Below are positions 9,914 through 18,700 of a DNA stretch of 27,629 nt, in pieces; the stretch's first letter is position 1, and each line of letters begins with the position of its first letter. This DNA is from Seminavis robusta (lineage: Eukaryota > Bacillariophyta > Bacillariophyceae > Naviculales > Naviculaceae): the NCBI GenBank assembly GCA_903772945.1, contig CAICTM010001525.1:1-27629 (forward strand), read 5' to 3'. A program made the position numbers and the translations under genes. The notes beneath the pieces were generated by a model. The model had not been told where the DNA came from, ran no database searches, and was given only the letters and a program-made list of their open reading frames with translations.

Positions 9914-10414
9914 ATGGTTAAATTTAGATCGATGGTTTTATGGAATCGAATCTTGTTGGTGTCTGCTTTATACGACGGAGCCACCGATGGCCAACACAAA
10001 GATCCGCGGTACACAACCGACAACATGAAAATGTCGCAAATTCAGTACGTGTATATTCTCATTCGAACAGGTCCTAATTTTGGTCAAGGCTGCTAGCTAG
10101 GTGAGCTTGATGTAAGATGAGGCGGCATCGTATGCCATGTTTTGCCTACAGGAACCCAATCAACTGGTACCGTACCTCCAATCCAATCTGAGACCAAGCG
10201 GATTGTCAGAAAGATGCCCACCTTGATGGAATGAAGTTCATGGGATATCTTCAATGAAAATTGGCAAAACCACGGCAACATCTCACCTCGAACCATTGTG
10301 ATGGGATGGCAGCTGGCTGGCAACACCAATCTCAGTTTGACTGGAAAGGACGAAAAGGTGCCGAACCGGGCTCTCTGCCATCCATGGGGCTGCGCGGTGA
10401 TCCAACGCAACTAG
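9914..10414 (+). other. Coding-like scraps, possible short spliced gene or gene remnant
   Basis: One reading is a two-exon frame 9914..10044 + 10152..10191, with donor GTACGT and acceptor TTTTGCCTACAG, encoding 56 aa that end NPINWYRTSNPI. A second, different plus-strand frame at 10244-10414 reads DIFNENWQNHGNISP and then TIVMGWQLAGNTNLSLTG; it is preceded in frame by more protein-like sequence broken by one TGA. The two could be pieces of one decayed gene. No family recognised, and chance cannot be excluded. Confidence 0.2.
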
Positions 10415-10687
10415 TCTGCGATTGCTCGCCTCGATCGAGCTTAACATGACACTGGCTCAAAGATTTCAAGCTAGCAAGAGGGCTGAGGACTCTATCGTTT
10501 AAACTATTTTAATTAAGCTTTTGAAGGAGACAAAGCTACGGTTTGGATCAACCAGCACTGGGATCATAATGCGCCTTTCCTTCGCAACCACACAACTCAA
10601 AGGGCATGTTTGTTTCTCTAACTGTGACATGTATGTATCAAAGTTCAGTTTCCTCTCTCCACCGCAGTTACACTTCATTCGCCATAT

Positions 10688-11698
10688 CTATTTCTGACTC
10701 TCAATGCTCATATTGTTGCCCATGAATGATTCCTGATAACGTTCACCAGCAACCTTGCCAGCCAAAGTTTCCAATTCTGTGCAGTCTTCATCCGTCAATT
10801 TGACCTTGACAGAGCCAAAGTTGTCTGTGGCATTCTTGATCTTGGTCGTACCAGGAATGGGAATCACAGCAACACCCAACTCTTCTGCCTTGTGAAAGAG
10901 CCATGCCAACGATACCTGGGCAGCACTGGCATTGTGCTTTTTGCCCAATTCCTGTACCTTTTCCACAATTTGATTGTTATTGTCAATATTCTCTTTGGAA
11001 TAGCGAGGCAAGTTGGCACGAAAATCAGTCTTGTCGGCCAGAACCTCGGTCTTTTTGGCCAGCATGTTGCGACTGAGTGGGCTGTAGGCGACAATGGCAA
11101 TTCCAAGCTCCTTACAGACAGGGACCATTTCCTCTTCCAAGGAACGAGTCATCAAGCTCCATTCTTGCTGGACAGCATCAATGGTCCCTCCTTCTTGGTG
11201 GATCTGTTTGAGCCATTTGCCACTCACTTCGGAAAGGCCGGCTTCCTTGATGAGGCCTTCTTCTTTGAGCTTTTGGCATGCCTTGGCAAATTTAATGCCT
11301 CCTTCCACCGAGAACACACGGTGAGCATAGTAGAGATCTACATATTCCAACTGGAGTCGTTCCAAGGAAGATTTCAAATGGGCCTTGACATCGTCGTACT
11401 CGTAAACATTTGGATTGTCGTGTCCGGGCCAATACTTGGTGGCAATCGAATAGCTGTCCCTTGGTACCGTCTGTAGGAATTCTCCAATAATGGTTTCATT
11501 GGGCTTGGAACCTTCCATTCGGTACACTTCGGCCGTGTCAAAGTGGCGACATCCACCATCGTAGACACCCTTCAGAAGTTCTATGGCCTTGGCATCTTCC
11601 ATTGCCGCCCCATAAAAGGCAGAGATACCCATGCAACCAAAACCAAGACCACTACCTTCTGCACTGGCCGCCAAAACTTTGGAATTGAACAACTTCAT
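10688..11698 (-). CDS. Aldo/keto reductase
   Basis: Single-exon gene of 336 aa, the usual length for the family. The (beta/alpha)8 aldo/keto reductase landmarks are visible: GLGFGCMGIS near the N-terminus; HFDTAEVY at 53-59, supplying catalytic Asp54 and Tyr59; IATKYW with Lys88; DLYYAHR with His126; and IPIPGTTK near the C-terminus, which lines the NADP(H) site. The full D-Y-K-H tetrad is therefore intact. The FGCMG and IPIPGTTK forms resemble the AKR13 (YakC-like) branch more than the mammalian AKR1 group. It reduces aldehydes or ketones with NADPH, probably in the cytosol as no leader is seen. The substrate is unknown. Neighbouring genes give no hint of a pathway. Confidence 0.92.
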   Translation of the reverse strand: MKLFNSKVLAASAEGSGLGFGCMGISAFYGAAMEDAKAIELLKGVYDGGCRHFDTAEVYRMEGSKPNETIIGEFLQTVPRDSYSIATKYWPGHDNPNVYEYDDVKAHLKSSLERLQLEYVDLYYAHRVFSVEGGIKFAKACQKLKEEGLIKEAGLSEVSGKWLKQIHQEGGTIDAVQQEWSLMTRSLEEEMVPVCKELGIAIVAYSPLSRNMLAKKTEVLADKTDFRANLPRYSKENIDNNNQIVEKVQELGKKHNASAAQVSLAWLFHKAEELGVAVIPIPGTTKIKNATDNFGSVKVKLTDEDCTELETLAGKVAGERYQESFMGNNMSIESQK

Positions 11699-12542
11699 GG
11701 TGGACGGGATGTTTTGTTGAGGATTGAGGGTTAGTATTGTCTACCTTTCTTTCGTTGTTGTAGTCACAGGTTTTGTGATTCTTTGAAAGTGAGGTCGTAT
11801 CTTTGGGTGGATCTTGCAACTTCACAGAGATCCATTTCGAAGATCCAAACATGCACCTAAGCCTCTGATTCCACCACCTTTAAATAAATCGAGTCCCGGT
11901 TTTTACTTACCACACCCTCCAGCCAAATCAAAAAATTCATGGCTGTTCGAGCTTGGGTGTAGAAATAAATGATGCAGAGGCCGACATCCGTGCTTTGGTA
12001 CGAAGTAGCTGATTGCTGCTTCTTGGGGGGGGGGCTTATGCTAACTACCGTAGTTGTCTGGGTATCCGCAATCTGAATAGTTCACGAAAAGAATGGTTGA
12101 ATCATTCGATCCAGCGGGTCTCCCTAACATGGGATGTCGGCACGCTTTGATTCGATTCCAAAAGTTCAACAGAGATCGAGGCGAACTGGGGCGTGTAGGT
12201 TTTCGGCGGATTCTCAATGTCATACATGGTGATTGATTCGATGACGACCGTCAAAACACGACAGGCGAATGAAACTTCCATGCCGTACAACTCAAAAATC
12301 GGCGGGGACGGCAAGGAAGGTACGGTGCGCATTTGTTTGTTGTTTTGCTATCATTACGGATGTACATTATGTTTTCGTTCACTGCGTTGCTTGGAGAGGT
12401 TAATTTGCATGTGGAAGGTATGGGATCTTGAATTGTGCCCACAGTGTGCAACGGATTCGGAAGAATGACTGTCACTCGATTCGATTCCGCCCATACGAGG
12501 TTGTGGTAGGCGGATTGTTTGGTTATTCTTTCGACCTCATTT
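11699..12542. other. Intergenic, no confident gene
   Basis: This region contains the reductase promoter side and the 3' side of the M50B-like gene. It has a run of ten G at 12025-12034, GATTCGATTC at 12149-12158 and 12478-12487, and GAGAGGTTAA at 12394-12403. A minus-strand 76-codon frame at 12102-12332 (containing IFELYGMEVSFACRVL) is somewhat protein-like but matches nothing I know, so I do not call it. Confidence 0.5.
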
Positions 12543-13453
12543 TTACTGACTAGTCAGCCATACGAGGGCAAAGTAAAGTCCCGCAATCTGGAAAGCAAAG
12601 GCTACGAGCCAAAATTGTACTCCCACGCATCGAGGCATACAGCATGGGATGAGTTGATGACAGGCAACGGCATCACTCCCTTCGGCTGTTCGAACAATCA
12701 AATCGTCGTAGATATCGCGGACCTAGGCAAACGAAACAATAATACGTGAGCGACCAAAGGGTTATTGAGAGACGCAAAAGCAAGAAAACCCCAAAACCAA
12801 ACGAACAGAGTAGGTCTACTCACCGCATGCCATCCAATAAAGACCCCGTAAAAGAGTGCCACAAATTCTAGAATAGGATGGAACACATACCACTCAATGA
12901 AGAGCAATGTGAGATTGATGGCCGAGAAAAAGAGAGTAATGACCACCACCACGGTGTTGGGTTTGTAGCTGTAGATAGTTCATCAGAAAGAACACAAGTT
13001 TTGAGACAGATGGTATTTTTTGTCTTCTTTGGATACCCCAAACCAAATCAATAATATATGAGTATCCAACACTCACCATAGAGAAACGAGCAGCGCCGCT
13101 GTAATGATACTGGCTACTACAGTAGCACCGATGCGATGACCACTGAGAGCGACAAAGCATCCACCCCAAAAGGCACATCCCACGTATCCAGCTGGAATGA
13201 CAATGAATCGGACACCACCCGTGTATCCCGTCACACCACCTTCATTGTTGTAGACTTCAATCTTCTTGACACTGCCTCCCGTCATCCAGCAAGCCGATGC
13301 GTGACCCATTTCATGAATGAACGTTCCCAGCAACCGCATCGGCTTCAGCAGCGATGTCTTTTCGAACAAGAGCGTAAACAGAGCATACCCGCCATAACAG
13401 CACAAGAAGATAATTTCTCGGGTATCGCAACAGCTTTGAAGGGTCCAGGACAT
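12543..13453 (-). CDS. M50B-like peptidase family, multi-pass membrane protein
   Basis: Three exons, complement(13077..13453), (12824..12968) and (12543..12722), with introns of 108 and 101 nt (GTGAGT donors, CTACAG and CCTAG acceptors), give 233 aa. That equals the usual length of plant M50B-like proteins. The N-terminus MSWTLQSCCD matches the plant 'M-NWEL--CC' start as I know it, which fixes the start at 13453. HEMGH (His47, Glu48, His51) is the zinc-binding HExxH motif. It is followed by WMTGGSVKKIEVYNNEGGVT and an IPAGYVGCAFWG segment, then several hydrophobic helices. Exon 3 holds VRDIYDDLI (from 175), then SDA and a PCC...CVGVQFW segment, all typical of the family. It is probably an intramembrane-type metalloprotease or relative. 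Substrate and membrane are unknown, and activity is unproven for the plant relatives I know. Confidence 0.88.
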
Positions 13454-13978
13454 GTTGATTTGTTTTCGATTCGATGGTTCAGTACAGTAACAATCTATCA
13501 AACTAGCTATCAGTGGATGAGATGGATGAACACTCGGAAGGAAAGGTCGTGGTGTTTCGCTGTAGATGCTTGGCACTTGCTTGGCACTTGCTTGGCACTT
13601 GCTTGGCCAAAAAATGACCCCAAAGAGCGGCAAAATCTTTCGCGGGTTTTCGGATTTAGGATGAATTGAAAACGGCAAGGCTGCGAGAAACTCCGGCTTT
13701 GCTTCTTCAGGTCCTTCTTTTTCCTCCTTCGTTGGCGCCGCCGTCATCTCGCCGTTGTTTCCTTCCTGGTTTTCGGCAGGTTCATCATGGTTGGCACCTC
13801 CGACGGAACAGCAGCTTCTCCACTACTGCTCTGAGTTGTCCATGCATTCCACCCATGCCACACTAAGCAAGTGGCTAGATACCTGATACCTAAGGTAGGG
13901 GCAAACATGAGCTAATTTCTACTTTTGATTCAATTTTCTAACCTTACCAGCCATTTCTAATGTGTTGATATAGTAGTG
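13454..13978. other. Upstream region of the M50B-like gene
   Basis: This region includes a tandem repeat at 13567-13607 and a minus-strand frame, open upstream of the chosen start, that looks partly coding around 13640-13800 (containing APTKEEKEGPEEAKPEF and IHPKSENPRKILPLFGV). It is not called as a gene because the M50B family start is downstream and no complete model closes. Confidence 0.35.
13567..13607. repeat. 11-bp tandem repeat, about 3.7 copies
   Basis: The unit TGCTTGGCACT is repeated head to tail with no mismatch: full copies start at 13567, 13578 and 13589, and a partial copy starts at 13600. It lies about 115 bp upstream of the M50B-like start codon. Confidence 0.95.
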
Positions 13979-14296
13979 TCATTCGTTGTCATTGCGAGAC
14001 TCAGGGCAGCCATTGTCACGTACTAGCCACTGGATCACTTCACTTTGGTCATTCCAGCTCGATATGTCGGTTCTTCATCCCATGGACAACCATTTTCATG
14101 AGCCCACTTTAGAATATCCAAATGTTCATTATTTTCAACAGCAGCACAGGCACATGTCGCTCATGTAACTCCATGGACAACCATTTTCACGAGCCCACTT
14201 CAACACTTCCAAATGTCCACTTTCAGCAGCATTGAAACATGTTGCTTGAACCCATTGGAGGTGTTTGGCTGGGAAGATCTTTGGGTTTTGGTATAA
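13979..14296 (-). pseudogene. Decayed ankyrin-repeat fragment
   Basis: The minus strand encodes three successive ankyrin-type repeats of the form common in diatom multigene families: HLQWVQATCFNAAESGHLEV followed by LKWARENGCPW; then AAVENNEHLDILKWAHENGC; then SEVIQWLVRDNGCPESRNDN with a TGA at 13979-13981. Each lies in a different frame, so at least two frameshifts break it (near 14160 and near 14060). At DNA level the repeat is visible as two near-copies of CATGGACAACCATTTTC on the plus strand (about 14079 and 14172). No start codon or upstream repeats are found. It is best read as the remnant of a larger ankyrin protein gene. Ankyrin repeats mediate protein-protein contacts. Confidence 0.75.
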
Positions 14297-14665
14297 AATA
14301 GTCAAAATTGAGACCTTCAGAGCGAAGAGCGAAAGTCACAACCTGGCGTGACATCATGACGTCAGAAACGTGTGAATGACGTTGGATGATGCGCTGTGCG
14401 GAAGGATACCTGTCGCACCGTTACTGATTTCTACATGTACGTCATTTTCATCATTTCGTGTGCGATGACGTCTGCTCGGTCGTCTCATTGGTTGCTCGTC
14501 CGCATCTGGGTTGAGTTGCCCAGTTCTATTCTCATTCGACAGGACGACGTCTTTCGACCACCTGTCACATCTGTTGTTGGAGTTGTTGTGAAGCAAGCAG
14601 CTTGTGTCAATTCATTTATAATCCCCCAGGCTGAAAAGTAATAATACATCAAAAAAGACACGAAA
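14297..14665. promoter_or_regulatory. Upstream region of the 14666 gene
   Basis: No gene is seen. Several TGACGT/ACGTCA-type sites occur (for example CATGACGTCAGA near 14356, GTACGTCATTTTC near 14437, CGATGACGTCTG near 14463). These resemble bZIP-type TGACGT cores. Regulatory meaning is inferred, not shown. Confidence 0.3.
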
Positions 14666-15754
14666 ATGAAGTTTCCATTGGTCGCTCTTGCGGCTCTCGT
14701 CGCCACAACCCACGCCTTTTCGTTGCAAGGACCAGTCGTCGGTCATCAGAAGTTATTGCAGAACCAACGAGAACGGGTTGTCCTGCACATGGATGATTAC
14801 GACGACTTTGACGAAGAAGATTTTGTCGATGATGGTGATATCACGAAACCCTCATGGGGTCAGTCTGCTTCTGCTTCACGAATGGGAGAAGTGGATGTGA
14901 TTGTGGTGGAACCCATCGAGACGGTTCGTGAGGCAACGACCGTAGTTACTACCGATCCTGTCAGCAGTGGTGAAGATCCCTCCAAGATGAGAGTCCGAGA
15001 AATCAAGGACGAACTCGATTCGTGGGGAGTCGACTACGACGATTGCTTTGAAAAGACGGATTTGGTCAAGAGACTCGAACAAGCCAGAGAGAATCCTGGA
15101 CAACAGATTGGTCAACAAATCAGGGTGGAAATGAGTGCCGAAGGACGGGCGGAAAAGGAAAAATTGCAGTCTTTTGGCTATGTAGGCTTCACCGAAGAAG
15201 AGTTCTTTGCCATGCAGTCCGCCCACGCTCGGCAAGATCCGCAGAGAGGAAACGTCGTTGAGACATCGGTGAATGAGGCAGGTTCCAATAGTGCTGGAAA
15301 CAGTCAAAAGAATGTGTTTCTCGAGGAAACACCCGAACCGAAGCAGCACAAGAAGAGGACTACCATTGACAGCCGCCAAGGAAATAGTGTCTGGATGGAA
15401 GATACTCCCCAACCCACCCAGAGAAAGAAGAAATCGGCACGCACCATTGACAGTCGCAAGGGAAACAGTGTCTGGCTCGATGATTCCAAGCCATCTGCCT
15501 CCCAATCGACGGCCGGCAGTGGCCGGGGAGTGCAGTTGGAGGATGTCCCAGCACCCAAAATTAAAAATGGCAAACGTGGTCCCAGGACAGTGGAGCCGCC
15601 CCAAGCCGCCAGAGGGATCCGTGTGGAGAACACTCCTTCGAAGTTTGAGGCACCCGCGTACACACCTCCACCGCCCAGCCGCAAGTCGACCATTCTGCTC
15701 GAAGACCTTCCCGGTCCGGACGACCGTGGTGAGAGTGCGCAAGAGGCCCAGTGA
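14666..15754 (+). CDS. Putative plastid-targeted, SAP-like disordered protein with repeated acidic-proline motif
   Basis: Single-exon frame of 362 aa. The leader MKFPLVALAALVATTHAFSL is a signal peptide with likely cleavage at A|F. Phe at +1 is the hallmark of diatom bipartite plastid import, though an acidic stretch soon follows (residues 42-58). A SAP-like helix-turn-helix lies at about 107-141 (MRVREIKDELDSWGVDYDDC, then FEKTDLVKRLEQA). The rest is low complexity. It carries six copies of a short motif, roughly [N/R/S]-x-[V/I]-x-hydrophobic-[E/D]-[E/D/N]-x-P-x-P, at residues 215-225, 240-250, 267-276, 287-297, 316-325 and 341-351. Two of them lie in a longer 27-residue duplication (TIDSRxGNSVW). 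Basic K/R clusters sit between copies. No enzyme signature is seen. The 3' end lies at the boundary of an odd sequence tract, so the C-terminus may be incomplete. Confidence 0.7.
   Translation: MKFPLVALAALVATTHAFSLQGPVVGHQKLLQNQRERVVLHMDDYDDFDEEDFVDDGDITKPSWGQSASASRMGEVDVIVVEPIETVREATTVVTTDPVSSGEDPSKMRVREIKDELDSWGVDYDDCFEKTDLVKRLEQARENPGQQIGQQIRVEMSAEGRAEKEKLQSFGYVGFTEEEFFAMQSAHARQDPQRGNVVETSVNEAGSNSAGNSQKNVFLEETPEPKQHKKRTTIDSRQGNSVWMEDTPQPTQRKKKSARTIDSRKGNSVWLDDSKPSASQSTAGSGRGVQLEDVPAPKIKNGKRGPRTVEPPQAARGIRVENTPSKFEAPAYTPPPPSRKSTILLEDLPGPDDRGESAQEAQ
15362..15485 (+). repeat. Internal 81-bp-period duplication in the 14666 gene
   Basis: ACCATTGACAGCCGCCAAGG at 15362 recurs as ACCATTGACAGTCGCAAGGG at about 15443. 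Both are followed by a near-identical AATAGTGTCTGG/AACAGTGTCTGG block. The period is 27 codons, and the differences are mostly synonymous or conservative (Q/K, M/L, E/D). Confidence 0.85.
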
Positions 15755-18700
15755 GAGACCACATGGCCATCAAAACTTCCGCACGGTGCTGCCAGTCGCC
15801 TCGCGGCAGAAAACACCTCACCGCCGAGTGCAAAGGCGACGTGGGATACCGAGACGAATACTGCCAACGAGCGTCCGGTGGAAGCTAAGGGTAGGCTAGA
15901 CAATCGCCTACCAAAGGGCCACAGAGATAAGACCGGCCTCGTGTGTTGGCTAGGACCGAAGAAGAGTGCCGACGCAAACAATGGGCGAGGGGATATGGGG
16001 AATGAGAGGAGTGAGCGACGAGGAGGACGAGTGATGAGATGGCGAAATCAGAGTGCGTGGAACACCCGAGATACGTACAACAACAGCCGAAGTGTGAATG
16101 GAGGTCTTATCGCTGACGAGCTCCTCTAGCTAGTGAAGGCGGCAGGAGGCACGGAAGCTGCGGCGTGTGGGCACGGCGCGCACGAAACAAAGCTGAGCGG
16201 GCGCAAGGAGCAACGAAGACGGGTGAGTGCAGCGATACACAAGCAGGGAGGCGGGGACGAAGGCCCACCAACATGATCGGCGGTGCGGGCGGCTGCTTGG
16301 ACAAGCAGCCATGGTGGTCGAAAGACCGAGTTAACAGGGGGTCAACAGGAAGTGGCGAAAGTAGAGGGGAAAGGGATAGGCGACGTTGCGGGGACACCGG
16401 ACCAGGGCAAGCACGACGATGGTGTACGGTCGCCGGCAGTGACACCGTGGGAGTACGGGAACATGTAGGTCGGTGTGGAACCAGACCCGACTCTGGCCAT
16501 TCAAGGAGAGTACATAGTACGGCCACGCCGCCACAGCCCAGTACCAGGGATGCCCATTAACCAGATTTGGATCCTGAGGGGCAGGGTCTGGTGAGTGTGC
16601 AGTCGTGTCGCATTGTGGGCGGCGAGGGCAGGGATGGCGGACCAGCGCCGCAGGAGTCCAGCATAGTTGCGGGTGTGGGAAAGTAGGGGGGGGACACAGG
16701 TGAAACCAGGGAAAGGTCCAGGCGCATAGGGTAGGGGTGGCGGCACAACGGCGAATACGACAAACTGTCCAAGGGAGTAGCGACCGCGGTGGGTGGTCGT
16801 GAATCGAATGAGCGCATGCTGGGACAGCCGAAGGCGCGGACCAGCAGCGGGAGCAAGCGCCGGCGGAAAGGAAAAAGCGGCTCCAGATGGGGACAAACCG
16901 CAGTGGACTGGCGGGAGGCCATGGCGAAGAGAGGTAGCTTAAGGTGAGAGGACAAAGAAGTAAAGCGGAAGGGGGATTGGCAGTTGGAACAGGGACCGAA
17001 CAGCTGTGAAGACCAAGCTGGAAGGCGGGGGCGGTGGCAGGTGTGGGCGAGCGGAGGCGGGATCCATGCCACTGCAAGGAGAAGGGGGGGGGGGGCCAGA
17101 CCTCATAGGAGCGAGGGAGAAGGAGTCTCAGGGCTCTGCAAGGACGGCAGGGAGGCAGGGGGATAGGGGAAGTACAAGGGACAGCGGGTGAGCGGTGGGA
17201 GAAGTACAGGCGAGCAAAAGCACATGCAGCAGTGGAAAGCAGCGAGGCGGCGAGAGGTGCAAACAGTGTGGGGGTCCGCGTAGTCAGCTCGGTAGCCCAC
17301 GCGCGCGGGAGTGGGCCCGTGGACATGTGGCAAAGAACGGGGGGACTGAGGCCGTGATTCCAGCAGCAAGGATGGTCAGGACCAAGAGCAGCAGCGCCAT
17401 CCAGCGGGCTGGGAGAGCCTGTGCATCGAGGGGGTGTGCGGGTAAGGCTCAGAAGCCGGGCAGCGAGCAAAGCAAACAGTGCAACGAGCACAAACCAATC
17501 GCAGAAGAGAGGAGCGAAGGACGATGCAAAAGGTTAAGGGCTGCGAAAGTCCGCCTGTGAAGTGGAGGAGGATGGGCGACCGCTTACGGGGTGTGTGGGT
17601 GGTGGTGGAATGAGGGATCAAGGACAACGGGGCGAACGAGCGACAAGCCAGAATGTTGAAAGCGCTTTCAAGGCCACTGAGCTAGAGGTACCTCCGGAGT
17701 ATGAACTGAGGCACCCAGGAATCGGAAGAGACTGGGCTCATGTGCGAGAAGATGGAAACTAGCAGGGTCAATCGTGCAAATTGCGAAGGCAATAGGCGAG
17801 CACCAAATGCAGGGCGAGGTGAGCTGAAGATGACTGCCGGACGTCGATGTAGGGGAGCGTCATCACAGGCCAGTCGACGGCGGGCCGCAAGAGTTCTCGC
17901 CGGTAGGGCAGAAGGTAACAGGGAGAGGGATTGCTGACGGTGAGCAAAGCTTAATAACGGACTGGAACGAAAAGTGTGGCTCGAGCATGCTGGGTACGAG
18001 TTCGTAGGGGCTTGAAGAGAGTGAACGTTTCAACCAAACGGCCGCATGCGCAAACCCACCGATAGCGGCAGCGCGAGCTCGCTCGCGAGTAGGTGGATAG
18101 AAGACGCGGGCAAGATTGGGTCAACCGGCGAGAACGGGAAGAGGTTCAACCAGAATGACCACAAAGGACGGCTGGGGACAGCCATACCGGGGAGCCTGCA
18201 CTGGAATCAGGTCAGGGGACGGTATCGACCATGTAGGTTACTTAGTGTACGGAAGGTCGAAGTTAAGAATACGTGAGCACGGAGCTCTCAGTGACTTGCT
18301 CTGCGCTCGTGAGGAATGCATAGGGGGCAACAGAGAAAATGCCAACCGGACGACAAAGGGCGGGGGGTGAGGGCGTGTGTGGGGAGTCGATCGAGACGCA
18401 CTCTCGTGACGATGTCAGCCGACGCAAGCTTGGTTGCGAAATACGGCGCCGGGCGATTTGGAAAACTAGCCCGCGTGTGAGCGACGGGGGACGTACGGGA
18501 GGCTCAGGCAGTGCTGGGCCGCGGACGTCGAGTGGGGGAAGTGGTAAACAAGGTTTGCGAGACTAAGGAAGTGAGGCATCGGTCTTGCAGGACAGAGAAG
18601 CATCAGGACAAAACAAAATGGCGTGAGCGAGGGGGGCCGCATGCACGGGCGACGGCCGACGTGAATAGACCAGGGAGGAGACGCAGCCGGTATTCGACAG

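Noticed and set aside
12470..12492. TCGATTCGATTCC as a tRNA T-arm
   Set aside because: No acceptor, D or anticodon arms can be formed around it. It belongs to the GATTCG micro-repeat.
13979..14296. The near-identical 17-base pair at 14079 and 14172 as a mobile-element direct repeat
   Set aside because: It encodes the same ankyrin segment (ENGCPW on the minus strand), so protein repeat structure explains it.
17085..17096. Long G runs (here, and 12025-12034) as G-quadruplex or regulatory sites
   Set aside because: Single homopolymer runs without spaced G-tracts. In the G-rich tract they are expected from composition.
16331..17491. 386-codon open frame on the minus strand
   Set aside because: The translation is Pro/Ser/Leu/Cys-rich with no domain. 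It lies in a tract where A is depleted on that strand, so stops are rare, and overlapping long frames exist on the other strands and frames.
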